Source of the DNA: JAHJDO01 sp964437505 | Lineage (GTDB): Bacteria; JAHJDO01 | Length of the DNA stretch: 56,424 nucleotides | Direction of reading: 5' to 3' | NCBI GenBank assembly: GCA_964437505.1 | Contig: CAYTGU010000011.1 | Span: forward strand, 1-56,424 | Shown here: positions 7,446-17,649 of the stretch, one piece after another | How positions within the stretch are numbered: position 1 is the stretch's first letter | Layout of the letters: each line of letters begins with the position of its first letter | Notes under the pieces: generated by a model | Databases searched by the model: none | What the model was told of the DNA's origin: nothing | What the model saw: the letters and a program-made list of their open reading frames with translations, nothing else | Made by a program: the position numbers and the translations under genes

Positions 7446-10319
7446 TTATTCTTTTTTATTAACCTTGAGAAGACTTTCTCGTATTCCCCCTTTAAAATAC
7501 ATAATTATATTATGAAAATAGTCAGGTCTTACAAACCAAGCAAGATTATCGCATACAGCTATTGAAGAAGTTCTACTAAGCTTAAAGAAACGCCCTGAAT
7601 CAATTTTAATGAACTGATTAGATAAAGTATCTAATTTATACGTATGTCCACCATTTCCCCCTGCCCAGACATTACTACCATCTGCATTAACACATTCCAA
7701 CACAAAAGAAGACCCAGCATCAGGGTCACTCCAATGCCATGTTTCCCATTTACTTGTTTTTTTATCATACCTTCTTATTCCTTTATGATTGCAGGCAAAC
7801 CAAACAGCGTCTTCGGTAACACATATATCCTTTATGATGCTGTATTTGTTCTTGGAACATATTTCCCATGATGAATCTTGTGTATTTAGGATAGATATAG
7901 TTCCTTCATCGTTGCCTACCCATAAATTATCGCCATCCAGAGCCATAGAAGTGACTGCAGTAGCTGTGGCAACAGGATGCTGATAAAAGAACCACTTTTT
8001 TTGTCTTCTATCATAAGCCATTACCATTCCCCTCCCTTTCTCTCCCAGTCCGCACCATATTATCTCTTGAGAAAGAGCAAGGCAGTGAGCTGTGTTAAAA
8101 ACAAGCCCGTTATCTGTGGTAAAATGCGTCCATTTTTCAAGTAATCGGTCGTAGCATACAATGCCTCTTTTGTCACAACTCAGCCATATCTCTTTATCAT
8201 CAACCGCAATATCAGTGACCTTGCCAAAATCCCTTGGTCCTGAACCGATTCGGAACTCATCAGGCACCTCTAAGAATTTTTCAGTCATAGAATTTAAATT
8301 AAGGCAATATAGATACCAACCCGGTAATTTATCTTTAATTACCTTAAAATTGAAGTTTCCCTCGGAATCTTTTTTGTATGAAGAACCAATCACAAACGGA
8401 ATCCAAACCGAACGTTTCCAGATTGCTATAGAAGTAGGCATAAAAGTAGCGCCTTTAGCCGAAGGTTTAATCACAAAGCGATTATCTTTTTCCCTAAGCG
8501 GTGATAGGGATGCCCATTCTACCAGTTTATCCTTCTGCGCTATCCCTAATTTTTCAAGGCAGATAGGAATGCGCTTTTCCAAATGATGACTAGGTCCCAT
8601 CCGTTCCATTGAAATCTCGTAAATAGATAATGCTTTTGCATAATCACCTTGTTCTTCATAGAACTGACCAAGTTCACGATAGGCATCTCTCCATCTTGTA
8701 CCATCCCATATGGGTGGGTGAGAGCCAATGGCTTTCTCAAGAGAATAAATCACCTGTCCTTTTTTATTGAGTTTTCTATGTGCCTCTGCCATATCAAACC
8801 AGAAGCGAAAAACAGTAAAGCCATCAAAACTCATTATATATCTTATTCCATTATCACTTAATTCACTTACTTCTTTGCTTATTTCCATCAATTCATTAAT
8901 GGCTTCTTGGTAACTACCCATCTCAAAGTAAATGTCCCCTCTTAATTTTCTTAATACAAGGATATCGTCCCTGTAGGTACCCTGCATCTTTTTAGGATAC
9001 GATTTATCAAGGTAGGGTTTTGTAAAAAGTTTGTTTGTTATAATATAATTCAAAGTCTCTAAAGCTTTGTCATGTTTCTTCATCTTTCTGTAACATCTAA
9101 ATATGCGATAACGAGCTTGCATTTTTACAGGATAAAGATTCTGACCTTTTTCTTCAGGGTAATGTTTAATCAGATATTCAAAGGTTTCAACTGCATTAAG
9201 GTAATCCTTCTTGCGTTCGAATACATATGCTAACTGCCTAATAGCCTCAACAATCCCTTTTTGAATATGGACATATTCAAACACTCTTTTTTTATACCAT
9301 TGAATTGCTTTATCAAAATATTCTATCTTTTCTTTGCCATGTGTATGGTTGCTATGTCCATAAAGAGAACACTCGCTACCAAGACGAGCAGCTCTCTCTA
9401 CACACCTTGCATCATCCGGAAATAGCAAGATAAACTTCTCGGATTCAGATATGCTCTTTGGGCAATATTTAGCCCACCACTTAGGAGCAATTTCTGAAAT
9501 ATCACCGAAAGTAACTGCAATAGCGTACTGAGTATCGGCATACTTGGAATCAAGATACAAAGCCTGCCTGAACTCTGAAACTGCCTGCAGGAGAAGCTTC
9601 TCAGCTTCTCCTTCTGAAATTTTTCCATAATACGTTCCTCTCCGACTATCCTGAACACCATAGTATCCCGACATAATTCTAAGCTGCTCTCCTTTCCCAA
9701 AGTGAAGGACGGCTTCAAGAGATTGTGTAGAGATTCTATCAACTTGTTTTCTTATATCCTCGGGCAGACTCATATTCAGAACTTCGGTTAATTCTTTGAT
9801 TATCTCTTTTTCAAGTTTAAAAAATTCTTTGGACTTTCCTACTACCTGTATTTCTTTAAATGTTTTTCCTGTTGCAATCTTCTTCACTTTTACATTTATT
9901 GTTAAATCTGATTCACTCATGTCTTCAACAGCCATACCGCTTTTGATTTTCTCTTTGAAGCTTCCAGTTATAATGAAATTTGCTCCTAAAGCTTTCCCTG
10001 TCTTCTGCATAGTGGCTAGATCCATCAAATCCTTCTCAGCTAATCCTGTTTCGGCCATCAACTTATCTATCTTGTCCCTTTCCACCAACTGAATACCTGA
10101 TATTTTGGACAGATCACTGATCAGCATATACGGTAGGGCAACTTCAAAAGGATCAAGCCTGTCAAAAGCGCTTTTGTTCTCAAATCGCAGGACAGCAATC
10201 ACAGATGATTCAGAAGCAAAGGAGAATTCAGCAAATAATAATACGCTTAGAATGCTAAAAACGATAAGGCAAAAATACCACCTTAAACAATTATTTATTA
10301 GAGACTTGACTCGCTTCAT
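7446..10319 (-). CDS. Exported CsgG/TolB-like, TPR and beta-propeller protein (copy 1)
   Basis: 957 residues. An N-terminal hydrophobic signal (to about residue 36) is followed by a CsgG/FlgO/TolB-N-like domain (IAVLRFENKSAFDRLDPFE, VERDKIDKLMAETGL, residues about 40-185). Next come TPR-like helical repeats (about 200-590), then a propeller of about six blades with IWLS/IWCG/LWVG strands like the two-component-regulator propeller repeat. Probably periplasmic or outer-membrane associated. Its first 115 or so residues are almost the same as in the next gene. It overlaps that gene by 29 bp, consistent with coupled translation in the sigma operon. Role unknown; a scaffold or ligand sensor is plausible. 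Confidence 0.65.
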   Translation of the reverse strand: MKRVKSLINNCLRWYFCLIVFSILSVLLFAEFSFASESSVIAVLRFENKSAFDRLDPFEVALPYMLISDLSKISGIQLVERDKIDKLMAETGLAEKDLMDLATMQKTGKALGANFIITGSFKEKIKSGMAVEDMSESDLTINVKVKKIATGKTFKEIQVVGKSKEFFKLEKEIIKELTEVLNMSLPEDIRKQVDRISTQSLEAVLHFGKGEQLRIMSGYYGVQDSRRGTYYGKISEGEAEKLLLQAVSEFRQALYLDSKYADTQYAIAVTFGDISEIAPKWWAKYCPKSISESEKFILLFPDDARCVERAARLGSECSLYGHSNHTHGKEKIEYFDKAIQWYKKRVFEYVHIQKGIVEAIRQLAYVFERKKDYLNAVETFEYLIKHYPEEKGQNLYPVKMQARYRIFRCYRKMKKHDKALETLNYIITNKLFTKPYLDKSYPKKMQGTYRDDILVLRKLRGDIYFEMGSYQEAINELMEISKEVSELSDNGIRYIMSFDGFTVFRFWFDMAEAHRKLNKKGQVIYSLEKAIGSHPPIWDGTRWRDAYRELGQFYEEQGDYAKALSIYEISMERMGPSHHLEKRIPICLEKLGIAQKDKLVEWASLSPLREKDNRFVIKPSAKGATFMPTSIAIWKRSVWIPFVIGSSYKKDSEGNFNFKVIKDKLPGWYLYCLNLNSMTEKFLEVPDEFRIGSGPRDFGKVTDIAVDDKEIWLSCDKRGIVCYDRLLEKWTHFTTDNGLVFNTAHCLALSQEIIWCGLGEKGRGMVMAYDRRQKKWFFYQHPVATATAVTSMALDGDNLWVGNDEGTISILNTQDSSWEICSKNKYSIIKDICVTEDAVWFACNHKGIRRYDKKTSKWETWHWSDPDAGSSFVLECVNADGSNVWAGGNGGHTYKLDTLSNQFIKIDSGRFFKLSRTSSIAVCDNLAWFVRPDYFHNIIMYFKGGIRESLLKVNKKE

Positions 10320-13095
10320 CCTTCACCCCATTTTTGAAAAAACGCATTATCCCATCATATCCGGCAAACCAAATAATATTGCGATCTACTACTATAGAAT
10401 TTACATCCCAAAAATTTATATTGGGAGCTTTGCACTGACCGGTTCTTATGTTTAAAACACAAATACCGACACTGGATCGGCTTCCTATCCAGATAGTGTC
10501 TCTGTCAATACCGAGACAGCATGCTTCAATCTTATGAAATGTACTATCTGCTAATTTTACTTTTAATTTCCATTCCTTCCATTTTCCTGTTTTTATATCA
10601 TACATCTTTATCCCTTGGCCGCCACATGCAAACCAAATCTGACCTCTCTGAACCTGGATACCACGTATAGTAGAACAATTGCTTGTTGAATTCTTTATCA
10701 TGGGATGAAACCCTATATTGCCATAGCCTTCTTTTCCACGCATTATTTTCCATGACTTATTTTGCAAATCAAGAATGGCGATAGTACCATCACCAACACC
10801 TGCCCAAAGCTGGTTGCCTTGAACTGCTAGAGCTGTTACTGCGCAGGCAATGCTTTTATGCCAATGAACCCTCCACTTCCCGGTTCTAATGTTATATTCA
10901 CTAATACCTCCTCGTCCCTTATCGCCAAATCCAAACCAGACGGATTTTGACGTCAGCGCAATATCCCAGACAATATTATGAGAAAGCCCGTCCTTTGTTG
11001 TATATTGAGTCCACTTTTTAGTTTTTCGATCAAACCTAATTACCCCACTCCTTCCTGATGCCAGCCAAATATTATTATCATCCACAGCAATATCCGTAAC
11101 GTATTTTATATTGAACACATCTGGAATCTTACGGATAAATTTCTGTTTACCTGATGAATTTACTTGACTAATAAACCAACCGTTTTTTTCTCCTATTGGC
11201 CACTCACCCCAAACATGCTTTTTATTCCTATAATAGGAAAAACACCTATACTTTAAGGCGAAATACAAATCCCCCTTCTCTTTTATCAAAACTGCCGACC
11301 CATACTTTTCATAGACAGTCCATCGCATCTTATCAACTATAACCTCATTAGGAGATTCTGGGAAAAGGTGATAGGAAACCCAACGTCTTAGTGTTTGTGG
11401 TTTCTTTATCCCTAAATTCTTCCGGCAGATTTCCATATCCTTATCAACAGATTTTTGCCTTGGATTCCCTAAGGCCAAAAGTTTCTCATAAGCCATTAAA
11501 GCTTTTAGCCATTCTCTCTTTTTCTGATATATTTTGCCGAGGTCATAGTAGACCTGAATAGCTTCCCTTGGATCATCAGTCGGAGCGCGCGTAGTCTCGT
11601 GAAAATAATGTATAGCTTTATTTTCCTTTCTCAGGGTCCGATAAGCCTTAGCCAAGTCGTACCAGAACAATTGCAGGGAAAACCAACTGCCTCCTCCATG
11701 AATATCCCACTTATTGTCAGGCAAGCGACTGAGTTCATCTATCATACCTTCCCACTCACTAACTGCTTTATCTGCTCTGCCCATTTTGATATAGATATCT
11801 CCTTTTCGCTTGCGTAGACAAAGTAAGTCATCTATGTACTCATGAGGAAAACTTTCGTTCCACTCCTCTTTTTTATAATATGGCTCGCTGAATAGTTCGT
11901 TCTTTTTTATGTATTCTATAATTTCCAATGCCTTGTCATATTGCTCACAGTGTTCATAAATCTCAAGCATCTTATGATAACCAAGAATTTTCCCGGACAA
12001 TAAGTCGCCATATGTAACCTCATTTGGGTAATGTTCTATTAGAAACCGACACATTTCAATTGACTTGTTATAATTACCTTTTTCTAAATAAGCTCCTACA
12101 AGAGCTTCAACCGGGCCAGAACCTTTATAGTTATATTGGAAAATACTCTTCTTCCAACACGCTATTGCTTTATCATGGTTTGTATAAGGCTGGTTAGCAA
12201 ATGAATAAATATTGGCTAACTTTATTAGAATATCTGCACCTCTTAAGTCATCAGAAAACCGATTAACAAATTCCTCACACTCGGTTATTGTGCGTTCTAT
12301 GTATTTGATTCTTTCTTTATAAGGTAACTCATATGTTTCCTCATAAAGTGGCACCATTGTAAGCTCGAACTGAGCATCGGCATATTCAGGGTCTAAGTAA
12401 AGAGCTTGTTTAAATTCGGATACGGCTTGAAGCAAAATTTTTTCTTTATCTTCTACTCCATACTTTTTTTGCCCATAATAACAGGCTGCCTTGAATTCTA
12501 ACTCTTTTCCTCTAGCAAAATGTATAGCTGCCTCCAGTGACCTGGTAGCTATTTTACGAATAGAATCTGCTTCTTTCTGAGTAGGCATGAACTCCAAAGC
12601 CTCAGTTAATAATCTAACCAGTTTTTTCTCTAATGTGTAAAATTCTTTGCTCTTTCCTTTCACCTGTATCTTTTCAATAACCTTGCCTGTAGCGACATTC
12701 TCAAGGTCCAGAGTTATAGACAGATTTGATTCATCCACCGTCTTACCACTTTCAACCTGTTCCACAAAACTTCCTATGATGATAATATCAGCGCCGAGAG
12801 CTTTTCCTATCTTCTGCATAGTGGCAGGATCCATCAGATCCTTCTCAGCTAATCCTGTCTCGGCCATTAACTTATCTATCTTGTCCCTTTCTACGAGTTG
12901 AATACCTGAAATCTTGGATAAGTCGCTGATCAGCATATATGGCAGGGCAATCTCAAATGGATCAAGCCTGTCAAAAGCGCTTTTGTTTTCAAATCGCAGA
13001 ACGGCAATCGTTGGTTTATCTGAAGCAAACAGAGCGGATGGGATTATCATGCAAAGAATCAGTATAATGACTGTGCTGGCTTTGAGCATTCTCAT
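10291..13095 (-). CDS. Exported CsgG/TolB-like, TPR and beta-propeller protein (copy 2)
   Basis: 934 residues with the same layout as copy 1: signal peptide (MLKASTVIILILCMIIPSALFA), CsgG/TolB-like domain with TIAVLRFENKSAFDRLDPFE and QLVERDKIDKLMAETGLAEK, TPR-like region, then propeller blades (NIWLASGRSGVIRFDRKTKK, VWFGFGDKGRGGISEYNIR). The near-identity to copy 1 is confined to the first domain, so that part was duplicated recently or kept alike by gene conversion while the repeats drifted. The start overlaps the stop of the upstream gene by 4 bp. Probably works with, or in place of, its paralogues at the envelope. Confidence 0.65.
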   Translation of the reverse strand: MRMLKASTVIILILCMIIPSALFASDKPTIAVLRFENKSAFDRLDPFEIALPYMLISDLSKISGIQLVERDKIDKLMAETGLAEKDLMDPATMQKIGKALGADIIIIGSFVEQVESGKTVDESNLSITLDLENVATGKVIEKIQVKGKSKEFYTLEKKLVRLLTEALEFMPTQKEADSIRKIATRSLEAAIHFARGKELEFKAACYYGQKKYGVEDKEKILLQAVSEFKQALYLDPEYADAQFELTMVPLYEETYELPYKERIKYIERTITECEEFVNRFSDDLRGADILIKLANIYSFANQPYTNHDKAIACWKKSIFQYNYKGSGPVEALVGAYLEKGNYNKSIEMCRFLIEHYPNEVTYGDLLSGKILGYHKMLEIYEHCEQYDKALEIIEYIKKNELFSEPYYKKEEWNESFPHEYIDDLLCLRKRKGDIYIKMGRADKAVSEWEGMIDELSRLPDNKWDIHGGGSWFSLQLFWYDLAKAYRTLRKENKAIHYFHETTRAPTDDPREAIQVYYDLGKIYQKKREWLKALMAYEKLLALGNPRQKSVDKDMEICRKNLGIKKPQTLRRWVSYHLFPESPNEVIVDKMRWTVYEKYGSAVLIKEKGDLYFALKYRCFSYYRNKKHVWGEWPIGEKNGWFISQVNSSGKQKFIRKIPDVFNIKYVTDIAVDDNNIWLASGRSGVIRFDRKTKKWTQYTTKDGLSHNIVWDIALTSKSVWFGFGDKGRGGISEYNIRTGKWRVHWHKSIACAVTALAVQGNQLWAGVGDGTIAILDLQNKSWKIMRGKEGYGNIGFHPMIKNSTSNCSTIRGIQVQRGQIWFACGGQGIKMYDIKTGKWKEWKLKVKLADSTFHKIEACCLGIDRDTIWIGSRSSVGICVLNIRTGQCKAPNINFWDVNSIVVDRNIIWFAGYDGIMRFFKNGVKDEASQVSNK

Positions 13096-16000
13096 TTCTT
13101 ATCCAAAATCTTAATATGTTCATTTTTTTCCGCACTTTTTATAGCTTCCAGCACAACTTTCGACCCATGGTCTAATTCATACGCTTCTAGGAATGTCTTT
13201 ATACATTTTGCCTTATAAAACTCCAATTTTTTACTCACTTCCAGCTCATATGCATTTCTTCTGTGTTTCTTTCCTTGTTTTGCCATTGATAGCAGATGCC
13301 GATAACAGCCGGCAATTTCTAGGCGAAGACCTGCGGATTTTGGAAGAGGTTTCTTTAGCTTTTCTAAAAGTTCAACAGCAACCCGTACATCAATATTCTT
13401 CATCCTATAGGCAGATGCTATCTGTTTAAGAAGAGCATCAGGCATATGCAGCATTGAGCGTTCAAGACCATATATTTTCATATCGTCATCTATAACCCAG
13501 ATGAATTGCTTATGCGGATAAACGGCTTTAATTCTATCGAGCCCTAATAAACCATCGGAAACTATAATAGAATAGGTTTCCTCGGAACCAAGAAAGATAA
13601 TACAACCTTGGTCATGAACTCGCGTTAATCGCCCATCCCGCTCAGCCCAATTCTGAGAATATGAAGCAAGCCAATAGCCTTCTTTATTCTTTGTAATATC
13701 GCTGATATATTTATCTATTTTAAAGATTACTTTATTAGTGTTTTTATCAATCTGCAAACATTCCTGTGTTGTAGCACACCAGATGCTGTTCTTTTCGTCA
13801 TGGAATACTACTGGAATATCACGCCACTGCATATACCCAGCGGGACCATACGTGCCACAGATATATAATTGATTAACAACTAAACAAAGCTTACCTGTGT
13901 TTTTATCCATCCTGTAAACCTGCTTCTTACCAGGGTTTGCTTTCATCTTATAAATAGGCTTCTTTATGGGTTCTCCCCACATACCTATCCATAGTTCATC
14001 TCCGCTGAAAGCAAGAGATGTTGGAACACTCTTCATGGAATAGGTTTTCCAGCTTCTTGTATCCCATACATATCTGCATAAAGCGCCTTTATATATATTG
14101 CCTTCGCGAATAGTTCCACAACCTATCCAGCAGGAATTTTTATCCACAGCAAGACACCTTACTTTTGAAAAGGGCAGTCCATCTTTAATAGTAAACATTT
14201 CCCATTTTTTCTTCTCATTTAATACAAGCAACCCATCTGTAGTTCCAATAAAAAATCTGCTGCCAGCCTTTGCAATAGAAGTAATTTTTATATTTTTGCT
14301 GACATGTGTATAATCAGCATAATAATTTACAGTACAGGCATTCAAATTAAACTGCCATAAAGATATACACGGAAGGCTGGTAGTAAGAGCAATCCATATA
14401 ACATCATCTTCCTTAAACACAGCACTAGAGGCAAAGTCACGCCGTCCAAGCGACCGTTTCCAATGCCAGACAGGTTTCTTCCATACAATCTGATTGTGAA
14501 TATCAGAAAGTGGAGCTTCATAATTAGTTTTTTCCTTCTCTATAAGCTTTGCTAACATATCCTTAGCAGGAGGATACAAATCTGCATGTCTACGAAGAAA
14601 TCCAGCAAAATGTGGTAAATTAGCGACCAATCTGCCATCTTCCGTACCGAAAACTATTTCAGAATTTAATTCAAAGGCTTTCTGTCTCAGAGAATCCGAA
14701 CAGGATGGATCATCAATGATCTTCTCTCCAACAAACTCCAAAGCAAGCCCCCAACATAAATTTTTACCTTGTTTTGCCCGTTCGGCAGAAGATATTGCCA
14801 GAGCAAAGTGCTTTTTTGCCAGTTCATAATTATTAGTTCTGCGTTTCCGTAGATTAGGAGCAAAGGCAAGGTCTGCTATTCTAGAATGTATGTGACAAAC
14901 ATATTTTGAATTTTGATTCCTTTTGGCTGCTGCTTCAAGTTCTTTTATGGCTTCTTCAACATGACCGGACTTCCTGATGGTTCCTGCTATGGCCAATGGC
15001 AGTAAAAACTCCACATTTGCTTCCCAAGTTTTCGAATTACTCCACCAGTTACACCTAAAATCTAAGCACTCATTCAGAAGCTTTCGCCTGAGTCTGATAG
15101 AATATTTATATTCTCGAAGAAAGTGCTCGGTAACATCAGCCGCAATTCGGAGACTACGTTGGATATAAACAGACGGACTGTGCCTTTCTATTAATGGCCC
15201 CATAAGCTGCTCTAAACGCTTGAAGAATTCCTTTTCCCCTGATTCCGACAATTCAAGCCTCCTGCCTCTGTTCCCCATACCAACAGAGTAGTAATCTTTC
15301 ATAAGTGATTGCATAGCTTGGGGACATATAATTGAATCGTCCCAAAATTTATCTATGAGATAGCCATGCCATTTAATAGATTCCCGAAGCGCCTGAGCAG
15401 CCGCTTCTGACTCTTTGTCAGCAAAAAACAGCAATCTGCTATAACAGAAAGCTATTTTTTTATAGGGAAGAGAAGGCGATTCCGGATCAAGATATATTGT
15501 TCTCTTAAAGGATTCTATGGCTTTATTTAAATTTTTCACGGAAGCAGGCAATGCCCAGTCATCTATAGACTTTAATATAGCCAAACCTATGCCAATATGT
15601 TCTGCTGCCTCCCAAGAAGATATTGTTTTTTTGCCCTCTTTTACAGAGTATTCTCTTCCGGATATTGCGGATAGAACTCCAGTTATGAGTTCTTTCTGGA
15701 TTCTGGCAAATTCTTCTCTTTTGCCGATTACTTCAATCTTACCCAGAATCTTCTTGGAAAGTCCCTCTCTAACAATTGCTTTTATTAACAGTGGGGTCTC
15801 TTCAAATGCTAATCCCGGTTTTGGCTGTTCTGCCCAGCTTCCTTCTACTATGATATCAGCTTCCTCAGGAGTGAACGGTTTTTCCTCTAAAAATCCCTTC
15901 TGCGCCAGTTCGCTTTCTCCGATAAGAGCTTCCAGATGATGGCGCTTAAGAACAGCTATTCCATCCTGCCCAGCCAGTCCGCTTATGAGAACCTGTGGAA

Positions 16001-16184
16001 GTAGATACTTGAGATAATCCAGTCTCTCATAAGGTCCCTCATTCACGAAATCCAGTATGGCAACCTTCTTTTCCTCTGAGGCAGACAGAATGGATGGAAT
16101 TATCATGCATAGGATCAGCATGACAAACAAAGATATTTTCAAAGCACGGACAGATTTATTATTCATAAAGATAAAAACTGGCAC
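13092..16184 (-). CDS. Exported CsgG/TolB-like, TPR and beta-propeller protein (divergent copy 3)
   Basis: 1030 residues. The GTG start at 16184 shares one base with the TAG stop of the upstream gene (TAGTG), which supports it although a better-looking signal peptide begins at the ATG 18 bp inside. A signal segment (SLFVMLILCMIIPSILSA) is followed by a diverged CsgG/TolB-like domain (KVAILDFVNEGPYERLDYLK), helical repeats, a propeller (SCWIGCGT, ELWIGMWGE) and a C-terminal helical stretch of about 120 residues that copies 1 and 2 lack. Part of the ECF-sigma operon; function unknown. Confidence 0.6.
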   Translation of the reverse strand: MPVFIFMNNKSVRALKISLFVMLILCMIIPSILSASEEKKVAILDFVNEGPYERLDYLKYLLPQVLISGLAGQDGIAVLKRHHLEALIGESELAQKGFLEEKPFTPEEADIIVEGSWAEQPKPGLAFEETPLLIKAIVREGLSKKILGKIEVIGKREEFARIQKELITGVLSAISGREYSVKEGKKTISSWEAAEHIGIGLAILKSIDDWALPASVKNLNKAIESFKRTIYLDPESPSLPYKKIAFCYSRLLFFADKESEAAAQALRESIKWHGYLIDKFWDDSIICPQAMQSLMKDYYSVGMGNRGRRLELSESGEKEFFKRLEQLMGPLIERHSPSVYIQRSLRIAADVTEHFLREYKYSIRLRRKLLNECLDFRCNWWSNSKTWEANVEFLLPLAIAGTIRKSGHVEEAIKELEAAAKRNQNSKYVCHIHSRIADLAFAPNLRKRRTNNYELAKKHFALAISSAERAKQGKNLCWGLALEFVGEKIIDDPSCSDSLRQKAFELNSEIVFGTEDGRLVANLPHFAGFLRRHADLYPPAKDMLAKLIEKEKTNYEAPLSDIHNQIVWKKPVWHWKRSLGRRDFASSAVFKEDDVIWIALTTSLPCISLWQFNLNACTVNYYADYTHVSKNIKITSIAKAGSRFFIGTTDGLLVLNEKKKWEMFTIKDGLPFSKVRCLAVDKNSCWIGCGTIREGNIYKGALCRYVWDTRSWKTYSMKSVPTSLAFSGDELWIGMWGEPIKKPIYKMKANPGKKQVYRMDKNTGKLCLVVNQLYICGTYGPAGYMQWRDIPVVFHDEKNSIWCATTQECLQIDKNTNKVIFKIDKYISDITKNKEGYWLASYSQNWAERDGRLTRVHDQGCIIFLGSEETYSIIVSDGLLGLDRIKAVYPHKQFIWVIDDDMKIYGLERSMLHMPDALLKQIASAYRMKNIDVRVAVELLEKLKKPLPKSAGLRLEIAGCYRHLLSMAKQGKKHRRNAYELEVSKKLEFYKAKCIKTFLEAYELDHGSKVVLEAIKSAEKNEHIKILDKK

Positions 16185-17632
16185 TATTTCTTATTTATGA
16201 CATCAATTAATGCCTTTGATATAACCGTGATAAGCTTTCTTTCCATCTCCTTAAGATTACTTGATGTTCCCTCTACAACTTCAGCTTTCACAATTTTCCC
16301 GCTTTCAGGCTCTACAAGATGAACATCCAGCCGAAGATGTGAATTCACATCCAGCAGGATACCCAAAACCATTATTTGAGCGCCAAGCATTCTGCCTATC
16401 TTTATGGCATTTTTCGTATTTACATACCCTGATCTGTTGAGCTGCACTTCTTCCAGTATCTTATCTATTTCCTTCCGCTCTACTAAGTTAAATCTGTCAT
16501 CTGTGGAAAGTTTTAGAGTAAGTAGTTCAGCGCAATCTTTGCCCCATTTAGTTAGTTTTTTATCGCCTGTGGTATTGCCAAAATCCATGATTGCTATGGT
16601 CTTTGGTTTTCCTGTCCAGTTATCAACAAACTCAGGAATGAGCCGATAGCAGAGATTGCTTGCAGCTTCCTGCAAAGCTTTCTTCGCAGCCATCTGCTCA
16701 GAGAGGTCAACAGCGGTGTTAGTTTCTCTGTCAATGGCTAGAACTCGTCCTGTTTTGCAATCTATAGCCTGAATCTCTACCCTTGCCTTGCCAGAGACAA
16801 GATTCCTTTTTCTCATTGCAAGCTCACTGAAGGCTTCACCAATGATCAGAATATCTACTTTTTCAATTTTTCTGGGAACTTCAATATTGGCGTTCCTGAA
16901 GTATTCCTTTGCCCAACCGGCCAAAGTATCCCCTTTCTGACTGATTACAGTGAATCCTAATTTTTTCAGGTAATAGATAATCTCAGTCTCGACTGCAGGG
17001 TCAATAGTTACTCCGCCAAAGTGTCTTTCCCTGACAGATACTGATACCTTTGGAAGTTTTTTGTCTTTCAGTTTTAGTTTTAGGAAATCAAGCTTGTCTT
17101 CAGAAGAAACAATATCAGCACTTGCCACCATAGATGGCCCCTTTTCAGAAATGACTTTGTGTACTTTTTTAGCAGTCTTATCTATTATGGTAATTAGCTT
17201 TCCAGAGAGAGATCCTTTTACTATCTCAGCTTTTACACGGCTTGTTTCAGTAGCAATGATCTTGGCTATAACAACCAATTCTCCGTCAACGGTAAATGCT
17301 CGACCGATTACCAATATCTTAGCCCCTGCTAATTGTCCAATTCTAGCAGCTTCTTTTTCACTTACTATTCCAGAGAGACTTAATCCTAATTCGTCAAGAA
17401 TATTATCAAGTTTTTCTCTCTCAACCAGTTTAAGATTTGAATCACTGGAAAGTTCCGCAGTAATCATGGAAGATATTTTGCTGCCTACAGCAGTAATCCC
17501 CTTATCCTTGGATTCAAAATCAAATACCGCCACTGTCAGTTCTTCTGCGCAAACAATATTCCTAAAACCTACAATGCAGAATAGGAATATAGCCAGCAGT
17601 GTTTTCGTTTTTCCCCACGTTTTCTTTTCCAT
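16184..17632 (-). CDS. Exported protein with two CsgG/LpoB-like domains
   Basis: 482 residues with an N-terminal signal (LLAIFLFCIVGFRNIVCA). Two similar domains, about residues 30-170 (LTVAVFDFESKDKGI, KLVEREKLDNILDELGLSLSG) and about 335-480 (KTIAIMDFGNTTGDKK, NLVERKEIDKILEEVQLNRSG), each have the alpha-beta pattern of CsgG, LpoB and FlgO proteins. The roughly 165 residues between them may form a third related unit. CsgG-fold proteins form outer-membrane pores or bind envelope enzymes; none of the known partners is nearby. Preceded by GGAGGGC; 17 bp after the previous gene in the sigma operon. Confidence 0.65.
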   Translation of the reverse strand: MEKKTWGKTKTLLAIFLFCIVGFRNIVCAEELTVAVFDFESKDKGITAVGSKISSMITAELSSDSNLKLVEREKLDNILDELGLSLSGIVSEKEAARIGQLAGAKILVIGRAFTVDGELVVIAKIIATETSRVKAEIVKGSLSGKLITIIDKTAKKVHKVISEKGPSMVASADIVSSEDKLDFLKLKLKDKKLPKVSVSVRERHFGGVTIDPAVETEIIYYLKKLGFTVISQKGDTLAGWAKEYFRNANIEVPRKIEKVDILIIGEAFSELAMRKRNLVSGKARVEIQAIDCKTGRVLAIDRETNTAVDLSEQMAAKKALQEAASNLCYRLIPEFVDNWTGKPKTIAIMDFGNTTGDKKLTKWGKDCAELLTLKLSTDDRFNLVERKEIDKILEEVQLNRSGYVNTKNAIKIGRMLGAQIMVLGILLDVNSHLRLDVHLVEPESGKIVKAEVVEGTSSNLKEMERKLITVISKALIDVINKK

Positions 17633-17649
17633 CTTTTGCCCTCCTTTTG

